Assembly (NCBI GenBank): GCA_030613765.1
Contig: JAUWLI010000235.1
Span: forward strand, 1 to 5,130
DNA from: Phycisphaerae bacterium
Lineage (GTDB): Bacteria; Planctomycetota; Phycisphaerae; Sedimentisphaerales; SG8-4
Length of the DNA stretch: 5,130 bases
Direction of reading: 5' to 3'
Shown here piece after piece: positions 1-5,130 of the stretch; the first letter of the stretch is position 1; each line of letters begins with the position of its first letter. The notes beneath the pieces are model-generated. The model was not told where the DNA came from. It ran no database searches and saw only the letters and a list, made by a program, of their open reading frames with translations. A program made the translations under genes and the position numbers.

Positions 1-2435
1 CCGGTTTCCGGGTCGCGGTCGTCAAGAACCTTCTCGGAAACCTTACGTCCTGTTTTCGGGTCCAATTGCAGCAGGTGTAGTCCGCCATCGAGATACATTG
101 ATCGCCCGGCAACGCAGTAAACCAGACCGTTCTGTACGAGCACACTGCCGTGTACCGGCCAGACTGATTCGACCTGCTCGAAGGCAGTCAGACGCCGGTC
201 ATCCGGTGCTGCGCGGAAGCGCCACACAAGTTCGCCGTCAGACGCCCTGAGAGAATAAACGTATCCATCGGCGCATCCGAAAATCGCCATCCCCTGATAG
301 ATTGTCGGCGGCGAATCGACCCTGCCTCCGGCCGTATAGCTCCACAGAGTCTTCCCCGAACCGGCATCAAGGGCATAAACCGTGTGGGTGTCCACTTTCG
401 CCACGAAAACCTTGTTCCCGGCGCTCACCACACTGCTGAGCTTACCGCCTAAATCGTTTTCCCAGTCGCGTTTCAAGTCGGCTGGAACAGATACTTTCGT
501 GAAGCCGCTGCGCGCCGCATCATGTCGATATGTTGCCCAATCAGCCTCTCCAGATGCCTCGATTGTGGTGACCTTACCGTAGGCAGGACCTTTTTCGAGC
601 CTGTCGCCCTTCGATATTTTGCGCCTAATCCGACCAGCTGTAGACGCCACAGCCGAGAAACCGTTTTGCTTGGCCTCCGGATAGCAGGCACACGGGTGCG
701 GAGGAGCATAGATCAGGCCGTTGCATGGCATTATTCCGTAGAGGCATGCGCCGCGTATCCAGTGATTGATTTCCCAACTTTTCCTGTTGATGTCGATGAA
801 CTCGATACCGGTTCGGGACATGAGCAGGTAGTCGTCCGTGGCCTTGCCGCGATAGCAGCGGTGATGGAACCAGTAGCTTTCGACATCGGGCGGAAACTCG
901 ACTTTCACTTCGCCCGTTTTCGGGTCGCGACCGGTGAATATTCCCGAATAGCCACCGTTTGTCGTTGCTCCCGCCCATACGAGCCCGTCTGCGACTAACA
1001 AATCTTCCGGCGACTGGTACCCCGAAGGCGGATGCTCGGCTGTCCACAGGACCTTGCCATCCTGAGCTGACAGGGCCGTCATCGTGTCAATGCCGCCGCG
1101 GTGCGGGATCATCTTCTCGCCGCCGGAGTAAAGAACCACATCCTCATATACCACGAGCGTTGCGCCATAGTACGACGGGAGTTTCGACCATCGGGGTATG
1201 GGCCTGGAGGCCCACAACTCGCTGCCGTTGGTGCGGTCCAAACAGATAACCTTCTCACCGTTATTGAAGTATACGCGTTTCGAGTCTGCCGCTAAGGTCA
1301 TCGGAAGAACCGTCCATTCTTTCTGCCACAGTATTTCGCCTGTCTGGGCCCGGACGGCCATCAGACGGCGTTGAGCCACATCCCAGAGATTGTGCTTGTC
1401 ACTTTCGCCCTGCTTCTTCGGCTTGTCGGCTACTACGAACAGCACGCCGTCGGAGACGACCAGTTCCTGCGTGTCTTCGGTTTCTTTATAGGCACGCACA
1501 ACCTGGCCGGTGGCCGCATCGAGCGCCGTCAACTGCGCGTCGATACCGAGAGTCACGTACACACGGTTGCCGACCGCCACCAGTCGCCGCGGCAGAACGG
1601 CCGGGCCGCTCTTGAGACGCATCATGTGCGTGTACCACTCGTCGATCCCCCGTTTCCAGAGGATTGTGCCATTGAAGGCGTCGCGGGCGATGAGGGTCCA
1701 CTTAGGTGGAAGGAGAATGGAAGAACGCGCGCCTTCGTCAAAAATGTAGAACAATCGCCCGCCGGTCGAGACACACGCGCTGACGCTTGACATGTGGTCG
1801 TGGTGCCGCGCCCAGCGTGGGCTGCCCTGCCACTGCAGGTGCCGGGGCGGGCCGACCACCGAATCATGCGCCACCGCGTTGCCACCGGCGTCGTGCATGT
1901 AGTGTGTCCATTCGTCAATCTCTTCGGGACGTGGCTTGATTGTTTTGGTCCACCTGCCGCCTTTCTTGATGTAGGCCACGCCGTTGGGAACCAAAACTCG
2001 CAAGACTTCTTTCATTGGGACCCCGCCGAGACGCTCGGAAACGATGAGGTTGACGAGATTGTCTATGTACGGAAGACTGCCACCGTTTAAGCGGTCGACT
2101 GACACCTTGCCGTATAGCTTGAGCGACTGGATGTGCCTGCGGGCCTGCTCGATGTTCTTTGCATCTGTGTCCAGTCCGTGGACCAGATAACTGTCGTTTG
2201 CGCGCAGCGCGGCCGTGAGCTTTCCCTCTCCGCATCCAATGTGGACAACAAGACCACCCCTGACGCCGGTAGTACGCAGAATCTGGGCGGCTTTTTGCTC
2301 TTGAGTTTTCTGCTGAGGTCTTGCCGCCAATGAGATGCATGACATTGCCAACAGGCAAGCGGACATCATAAAGAGATTCTTCAAACGCGAAAGAGTGCTT
2401 TTGGGGACTCCAAAGAATCGGTTTATTCTTTTCAT
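1..2435 (-). CDS. Exported methyltransferase-fold / PQQ-like beta-propeller fusion protein (3' end outside window)
   Basis: My translation from the ATG at 2435 stays open to base 1, giving 811 codons with no stop, so the C-terminus is missing. Residues 1-38 form a signal peptide: basic start (MKRINR), hydrophobic stretch about 21-34, likely cleavage near SLA|A at 37-38. Residues about 45-165 look like a class I SAM-methyltransferase fold, with glycine loop HIGCGEGKLTAAL (65-77), a following acidic strand end at GLDTD (87-91), and LVPNGVAYIKKGG near 148-160. After the family-like joint EEIDEWTHYMHDAGG (171-185) come propeller blades of the type 'D..TG..LW': RDAFNGTILW (251), LDAATG (305), VRAQTGEILW (361), LDRTNGSELW (399), LSAQDGKVLW (455), RDPKTGEV (503). 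A cysteine-containing spacer (about 560-595) precedes a second block starting at WATYRHDAARSG (633), with blades near 689, 729 and 791. The start is supported by GAAAGGA 9 nt upstream. Catalysis is unproven; the propeller may only bind or scaffold. The family is widespread in Planctomycetes (recalled, not searched). Confidence 0.9.
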   Translation of the reverse strand, partial: MKRINRFFGVPKSTLSRLKNLFMMSACLLAMSCISLAARPQQKTQEQKAAQILRTTGVRGGLVVHIGCGEGKLTAALRANDSYLVHGLDTDAKNIEQARRHIQSLKLYGKVSVDRLNGGSLPYIDNLVNLIVSERLGGVPMKEVLRVLVPNGVAYIKKGGRWTKTIKPRPEEIDEWTHYMHDAGGNAVAHDSVVGPPRHLQWQGSPRWARHHDHMSSVSACVSTGGRLFYIFDEGARSSILLPPKWTLIARDAFNGTILWKRGIDEWYTHMMRLKSGPAVLPRRLVAVGNRVYVTLGIDAQLTALDAATGQVVRAYKETEDTQELVVSDGVLFVVADKPKKQGESDKHNLWDVAQRRLMAVRAQTGEILWQKEWTVLPMTLAADSKRVYFNNGEKVICLDRTNGSELWASRPIPRWSKLPSYYGATLVVYEDVVLYSGGEKMIPHRGGIDTMTALSAQDGKVLWTAEHPPSGYQSPEDLLVADGLVWAGATTNGGYSGIFTGRDPKTGEVKVEFPPDVESYWFHHRCYRGKATDDYLLMSRTGIEFIDINRKSWEINHWIRGACLYGIMPCNGLIYAPPHPCACYPEAKQNGFSAVASTAGRIRRKISKGDRLEKGPAYGKVTTIEASGEADWATYRHDAARSGFTKVSVPADLKRDWENDLGGKLSSVVSAGNKVFVAKVDTHTVYALDAGSGKTLWSYTAGGRVDSPPTIYQGMAIFGCADGYVYSLRASDGELVWRFRAAPDDRRLTAFEQVESVWPVHGSVLVQNGLVYCVAGRSMYLDGGLHLLQLDPKTGRKVSEKVLDDRDPET

Positions 2436-2444
2436 CGGAACTAA

Positions 2445-2451
2445 TCCTTTC
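2445..2451 (-). promoter_or_regulatory. Ribosome binding site of the propeller gene
   Basis: The minus strand reads GAAAGGA, 9 nt before the ATG at 2435. It decides the start in favour of this ATG over the ATG pair at codons 23-24, which has no comparable purine tract before it and would remove the basic part of the signal peptide. Confidence 0.7.
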
Positions 2452-2529
2452 TATATTTTAAACCTAAAAGGTTTTTACTTTCCTGTCTTCTTACCTTGTT
2501 TTGTCTCCATCTCTACCGACAACCAGTGC

Positions 2530-2547
2530 TCCTTCAACAATGAAGGA
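2530..2547 (-). repeat. Perfect 7-bp inverted repeat directly after the FGE/sialidase-like gene
   Basis: The arms TCCTTCA and TGAAGGA enclose the 4-nt loop ACAA. On the minus strand it starts 6 nt after the TAA at 2556-2554. What follows (GCACTGG) is not a T-run, so it does not look like an intrinsic terminator. It could protect the 3' end of the upstream message or mark an mRNA processing point between the two cistrons; that role is inferred. Confidence 0.5.
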
Positions 2548-2553
2548 TTTACG

Positions 2554-4629
2554 TTACCGAACTTTTGACGGCGGTGATGTCCGGAGCCATTTGAGATTGA
2601 ATTCGTATTGGTTCCAGCTACTTATCAAGTGTATTATACCGTTTCTTGCCTGGCAGACGGAGAGGTAGCCTTTCGGTTCAGCGGTGCTCAGTCCCATAGT
2701 GAAGCTCCTTGCATCGGTGGTTTTGCATTCCCGGTCGGGTCCGTCATCGGTGATGAGGCGGATATGCGGCCAGGTCTGTCCACCGTCGTAAGAAAGCGCG
2801 CCGAAGAGTCCTCTCACCTCATGTTTCTTTCCCGAGACATCGGTTACTTTCACGGGCGGCTTTCCATTGGCAAAGGTTGCCAGGAACAGGGGGCCTTGCC
2901 TGAGTTTGACGAGCACGAGGCGCTGGCCGCCGCCGATAGGTGGAAACTGTGAAGCGCTGTAGTTCCAGGTCTTTCCCATATCAACGGAGATGCTCATAGG
3001 CATTCGCTGCTCATCGTCGACTCTGATGTTGTCACTTCGGCCTAATGCTATCAGCCTGCCGTCATCGAGCTGTGCGACGCCTGCGTGGATACCTGCTATG
3101 GTTCCGCCGGGGTCGGTCCAGGTCAAGCCGTTGTCTTTGCTGATATGAATGGCTGTGCCGCCGCTGCCTCTTGGAGTTGCGTCACAAGCCAGAATAATAT
3201 AACCTTCGCGGGTGCGGAAAACCGATTCTGTAACCTGATTGCGCCGCTGATGTTCGGGCCTAATTAGCCTGGCTTGGGACCAGGTCGCGCCGTTGTCGAT
3301 GGATGTGCGCATCACCATGGCCAGCGGTCCCCACGTGGCGGCAGTCGACAGCCCTACGAAATGGTATATCGTCCTGTTTCCGTCGTACCACATCGCGGGT
3401 GCATGGTCGTTTCGGTCTGCCGCGTCCCAGAATGGCGAAGCGGGCTGCCATTGTTCGGCTCCATAACGCAGTCTGCTGGCTGCCAGGGCAAGCTCACGTC
3501 CCCTTTCGGTGACACATGTATACCAGATGGTAATCAGGTCGCCGTTGGGACATTCCGCGATGGCAGGGTCGTGATTGTGTCTGGAGAACAGCGGGCCGAT
3601 AGAATCTTTGTCAATCTTGACGTAGTTTCGCGGGCCGTGAAAATGGGGCTTGTCCGGGTTCGGGCCTTTGGTTACGTCGCCTGGCACTTTTTGCCTGACG
3701 TTCTGCTGATAGAGCGGTTTGAGGAGTATGGGCAGCGGTGTTGTATCAGGCAGCTTTCCCAGCACAACCCTAAAACCTATCATAAAGGTCCTGTCTTGCG
3801 GTAGTGTACCCATCCGGTTGCAGCTTCGCAGGTAATAGGCAACAGTACCATGGCTGCCGCCGCGGGTGACCTTGAAAGCACCATCAGTACGGCCGACAGG
3901 ATCAAACTGCTCGTCACCTATATAAGGTCCGTACCAATCGTGACACCATTCTTCGACGTTGCCGTGCATATCGTACAGACCCCGGGGATTAGGCTGCGTC
4001 CTGCCGACATGAAGAGGCACAACTTCTTCTCTGCCTCTGCTGTTGTCCGGGCAGGGATACCAACTATTGTCCGGATTCTTAAGGAACTGATCCGGTAGTG
4101 TGTCCCCTGTATGGAATTGAGTTTTTGTTCCGGCCCGGCAGGCATATTCCCACTCAGCTTCAGTCGGTAACCTGTAGGGTAAGCCCTCCTTCCTGCTTAG
4201 CCAGTCACAAAAGGCCTTCGCCTCGTGCCAGCTCACAAAAACAACGGCTTCATCGTTGTCAATTGAGAAGCCTCTTTTTCCTCGCAAGTGCATATGCAAC
4301 GGGTCGAAACGTTCATATTGACGGTTAGTGATTTCATAAACTCCCATATAGAAAGGCTTTGTTATCGTAACCTTGTGTGCCGGGTGTTCATCGAAATCAC
4401 CATCTTTGCCGAAAAGAGAAAGTCCGATGCTTCTGCCGCCATGTTCTTTTGCATCAAGGACCTCTTGAGGCAACTGGCCGGCATAGCCCATGTAAAACGT
4501 GCCCGGCTCTATGCGAACAAACTTCATACCGATACTGTTGGAATATTGCTTCTCGGTCGGCATCCGGGCGGCTTTTGCTGCCAATATAGTTCCTAAAACG
4601 AGCGTGATACACACAATCGAGTATTTCAT
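2554..4629 (-). CDS. Exported FGE/SUMF1-like domain fused to a BNR sialidase-like propeller
   Basis: Complete, 691 residues, ending in TAA. Residues 1-20 are a signal peptide with probable cleavage at AKA|AR, so the protein is exported. Residues about 30-290 form an FGE-sulfatase/SUMF1-type domain: NSIGMKFVRIEPGTFYMG (31-48), KPFYMGVYEITNRQY (91-105), YRLPTEAEWEYACRAGT (152-168), GLYDMHGNVEEWCHDWYG (217-234), RGGS (256-259) and IGFRVVL (284-290). The cysteine pair used by true formylglycine-generating enzymes, normally shortly after GGS, is not seen: the segment reads SHGTVAYYLRSCNR. A linker (about 291-344) leads to a sialidase-like propeller with four Asp-boxes: SIDNGATW (443), SKDNGLTW (497), SVDMGKTW (548) and SYDGGQTW (613), ending with GYLSVCQARNGIIHLIS (654-670), as in BNR_2-type proteins. 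The full sialidase active site cannot be assigned by eye. A role in carbohydrate binding or cleavage is likely; the substrate is unknown. The start is supported by CGGAG 7 nt upstream. It probably leads a unit with the propeller gene downstream. Confidence 0.93.
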   Translation of the reverse strand: MKYSIVCITLVLGTILAAKAARMPTEKQYSNSIGMKFVRIEPGTFYMGYAGQLPQEVLDAKEHGGRSIGLSLFGKDGDFDEHPAHKVTITKPFYMGVYEITNRQYERFDPLHMHLRGKRGFSIDNDEAVVFVSWHEAKAFCDWLSRKEGLPYRLPTEAEWEYACRAGTKTQFHTGDTLPDQFLKNPDNSWYPCPDNSRGREEVVPLHVGRTQPNPRGLYDMHGNVEEWCHDWYGPYIGDEQFDPVGRTDGAFKVTRGGSHGTVAYYLRSCNRMGTLPQDRTFMIGFRVVLGKLPDTTPLPILLKPLYQQNVRQKVPGDVTKGPNPDKPHFHGPRNYVKIDKDSIGPLFSRHNHDPAIAECPNGDLITIWYTCVTERGRELALAASRLRYGAEQWQPASPFWDAADRNDHAPAMWYDGNRTIYHFVGLSTAATWGPLAMVMRTSIDNGATWSQARLIRPEHQRRNQVTESVFRTREGYIILACDATPRGSGGTAIHISKDNGLTWTDPGGTIAGIHAGVAQLDDGRLIALGRSDNIRVDDEQRMPMSISVDMGKTWNYSASQFPPIGGGQRLVLVKLRQGPLFLATFANGKPPVKVTDVSGKKHEVRGLFGALSYDGGQTWPHIRLITDDGPDRECKTTDARSFTMGLSTAEPKGYLSVCQARNGIIHLISSWNQYEFNLKWLRTSPPSKVR

Positions 4630-4636
4630 TTTGTTG

Positions 4637-4641
4637 CTCCG
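4637..4641 (-). promoter_or_regulatory. Ribosome binding site of the FGE/sialidase-like gene
   Basis: The minus strand reads CGGAG, 7 nt before the ATG at 4629. The start is also fixed by the well-formed signal peptide that begins at this codon. Confidence 0.7.
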
Positions 4642-4655
4642 TTTGTAATAATTTG

Positions 4656-4672
4656 ACAGAACATTTTTCTGT
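4656..4672 (-). repeat. 6-bp inverted repeat in the leader of the FGE/sialidase-like gene
   Basis: The arms ACAGAA and TTCTGT enclose a 5-nt loop (CATTT on the plus strand). An overlapping alternative pairing is GAACA/TGTTC (4659-4663 with 4670-4674). It lies 26 nt before the start codon and 14 nt before the ribosome binding site, so it could be an operator or an mRNA leader hairpin. The stem is short and AT-rich, so chance is possible. Confidence 0.35.
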
Positions 4673-4810
4673 TCATTGTAACCTGCGTTTCTTTGTGATG
4701 TTTCGATTGTTGGCTCCTAACCGTTTTAATAAGTGTGTTACAATCAAATCCTGGGCAGATAGTCCAAATTGGCCTCCATTGATTACAAGTTAGATACATT
4801 TTGCCTGCAT

Positions 4811-4826
4811 TTGAAAAGTACTTCAA
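4811..4826. promoter_or_regulatory. Candidate operator-like palindrome TTGAA-N6-TTCAA
   Basis: TTGAA and its reverse complement TTCAA flank six bases, and the inner eight bases AAGTACTT (4816-4823) are themselves a perfect palindrome. The site is near the middle of the divergent spacer, a usual place for a regulator site serving two promoters. There is no regulator gene in the window to tie it to, so this is a suggestion only. Confidence 0.25.
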
Positions 4827-4905
4827 GCAAAAAACACATTCTGCTGCTAAGCCGAGCCAGGATTCATTGAAAATGTGCTGTTAATCGTTGGATTTAAGGG
4901 ATAAA

Positions 4906-4956
4906 ATGAGTTTGAAGATTTTGGATGGATTGTTGAAAGTTAAGCAAGTGGTTTGA
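4906..4956 (+). other. Possible 16-codon leader ORF ahead of the divergent gene
   Basis: An ATG at 4906 opens 16 codons (MSLKILDGLLKVKQVV) that stop at TGA 4954-4956, in the same frame as the ATG at 4972 and 15 nt before it. A Shine-Dalgarno-like AAGGGA lies at 4896-4901, four bases before the ATG, whereas the main gene start has none. It could be a translated leader, or chance: the same bases contain the -10-like word TAAAAT, and if that were the promoter the ORF's own start would not be transcribed. Confidence 0.25.
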
Positions 4957-4971
4957 AACTTGAATAACACG

Positions 4972-5130
4972 ATGTCACAGGAAACCCGTCAACTGATTAG
5001 CTATATCGCCCCGGCGGCGTCTGCCACTCGGCGACCGGCGACAGGCAGCGAGCCGTTTCTGCGTCCTGAAATGGGCTTTACACCGAATTGGTACCGAACC
5101 TTGCTTGGTATCGACTTCGGCCGGCGGTGG
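4972..5130 (+). CDS. N-terminal fragment of a probable uroporphyrinogen decarboxylase-family protein (3' end outside window)
   Basis: The ATG at 4972 opens 53 codons that run off the right edge with no stop. The composition changes from AT-rich spacer to GC-rich coding sequence exactly here, and codon choice matches that of the other genes. The recognisable part is LRPEMGFTPNWY (30-41) followed by LGIDFGRRW (45-53). I recall this pattern near the N-terminus of proteins annotated as uroporphyrinogen decarboxylase-like (URO-D superfamily) in Planctomycetes and Lentisphaerae; such proteins are often corrinoid-dependent methyltransferase relatives rather than heme enzymes. No catalytic region is in view, so the name is tentative. 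No signal peptide is seen, so the product is probably cytoplasmic. A TTG at 4960 is an in-frame alternative start; an in-frame TGA at 4954 bars anything earlier. There is no clear ribosome binding site before the ATG. Confidence 0.72.
   Translation, partial: MSQETRQLISYIAPAASATRRPATGSEPFLRPEMGFTPNWYRTLLGIDFGRRW

Larger units (their letters stand above)
2436..2553. other. Intergenic spacer between the two minus-strand genes
   Basis: This 118-bp AT-rich gap separates the stop of the FGE/sialidase-like gene from the start of the propeller gene. It holds a 7-bp hairpin at the upstream end and a ribosome binding site at the downstream end. I see no convincing -35/-10 pair for the propeller gene and no U-tract terminator on the minus strand, so read-through from the upstream gene is plausible. 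Confidence 0.6.
4630..4971. other. AT-rich divergent intergenic region
   Basis: This 342-bp spacer lies between the start codons of two divergent genes, so promoters for both directions should be here. No strong sigma-70-type pair stands out on either strand. The best plus-strand -10-like word is TAAAAT at 4902-4907, but the bases 17 nt before it (TGTTAA) are a poor -35. Small palindromes occur at 4656-4672, 4764-4772 (CCAAATTGG) and 4811-4826. The word TTGAA is clustered toward the plus-strand gene. I see no convincing protein gene in it apart from two tiny candidate leader ORFs. Confidence 0.6.

Noticed and set aside
522..998. Plus-strand ORF of 158 codons
   Set aside because: It lies entirely antisense to the propeller gene, whose minus-strand frame is continuous and rich in recognisable repeats. 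The plus-strand product has no recognisable motif.
625..1047. Minus-strand ORF of 140 codons
   Set aside because: It is an alternate frame within the propeller gene; the correct frame reads blade motifs through this stretch.
2330..2350. Possible lipoprotein box around C33 (LAMSC) in the propeller protein
   Set aside because: Methionine at -2 and alanine at -3 do not fit the usual L-[AS]-[GA]-C pattern, and a type I cleavage site follows at SLA|A.
1915..2358. Minus-strand ORF of 147 codons
   Set aside because: It is out of frame with the methyltransferase-fold region, which is well formed in the frame starting at 2435.
2460..2474. Short inverted repeat AAACC-TAAAA-GGTTT followed by TT on the plus strand
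   Set aside because: The 5-bp AT-rich stem is too weak for a terminator, no plus-strand gene ends there, and on the minus strand it is not followed by a T-run.
2335..2568. Plus-strand ORF of 77 codons across the intergenic spacer
   Set aside because: It overlaps both minus-strand gene ends, and its phenylalanine-rich product simply mirrors the AT-rich spacer.
3274..3804. Plus-strand ORF of 176 codons
   Set aside because: It is antisense to the FGE/sialidase-like gene, with arginine- and valine-rich composition typical of shadow frames and no domain signal.
4659..4674. LexA-like box GAAC...GTTC
   Set aside because: The half-sites are 8 bases apart instead of the 4 of the Gram-positive SOS box, and there is no DNA-repair gene nearby.
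4626..4826. Minus-strand ORF of 66 codons ahead of the FGE/sialidase-like gene
   Set aside because: It lies in AT-rich spacer with no recognisable protein features and no clear ribosome binding site. Only its last 16 codons were kept as a weak leader-ORF observation.
1..5130. Mobile elements, CRISPR arrays, tRNA or rRNA
   Set aside because: No transposase or integrase motifs, no regularly spaced repeats, and no tRNA cloverleaf or rRNA signature words were seen on either strand.

Overview
The window holds three protein genes. Their domain make-up suggests a bacterium of the PVC superphylum, most likely a planctomycete (Phycisphaerae-like) or a relative in Lentisphaerota/Kiritimatiellota. This is inferred from protein architecture recalled from those groups: a secreted methyltransferase-fold plus PQQ-like propeller fusion, and an FGE-like plus sialidase-like fusion. 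No rRNA or other phylogenetic marker is present to confirm it. Genes are moderately GC-rich and the spacers are clearly AT-richer.

Layout. (1) Bases 1-2435, minus strand: the first 811 codons of a large exported protein. It has a signal peptide, a class I methyltransferase fold and two blocks of PQQ/BamB-like beta-propeller repeats, and the frame stays open off the left edge. (2) Bases 2436-2553: a 118-bp spacer with a perfect 7-bp hairpin just after the upstream gene's stop and a good ribosome binding site for gene 1. (3) Bases 2554-4629, minus strand: a complete 691-residue exported protein joining an FGE/SUMF1-like domain to a sialidase-type propeller with four Asp-boxes. (4) Bases 4630-4971: a 342-bp AT-rich divergent spacer that should carry promoters for both directions. 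(5) Bases 4972-5130, plus strand: the first 53 codons of a gene that tentatively resembles a uroporphyrinogen-decarboxylase-family protein.

How they may work together. The two minus-strand genes read in the same direction and both products carry signal peptides, so they are probably co-expressed and act in the periplasm or at the cell surface, plausibly in recognition or breakdown of complex glycans. The substrate cannot be read from sequence. The divergent gene looks cytoplasmic and may belong to a separate metabolic step.

No mobile element, CRISPR array, tRNA or rRNA is visible. I do not see a clearly new system. The points most worth a second look are the methyltransferase fold in an exported protein, the FGE-like domain that lacks the catalytic cysteine pair, and the unusual structure of the divergent spacer (clustered TTGAA words, palindromes and two possible 16-codon leader ORFs).
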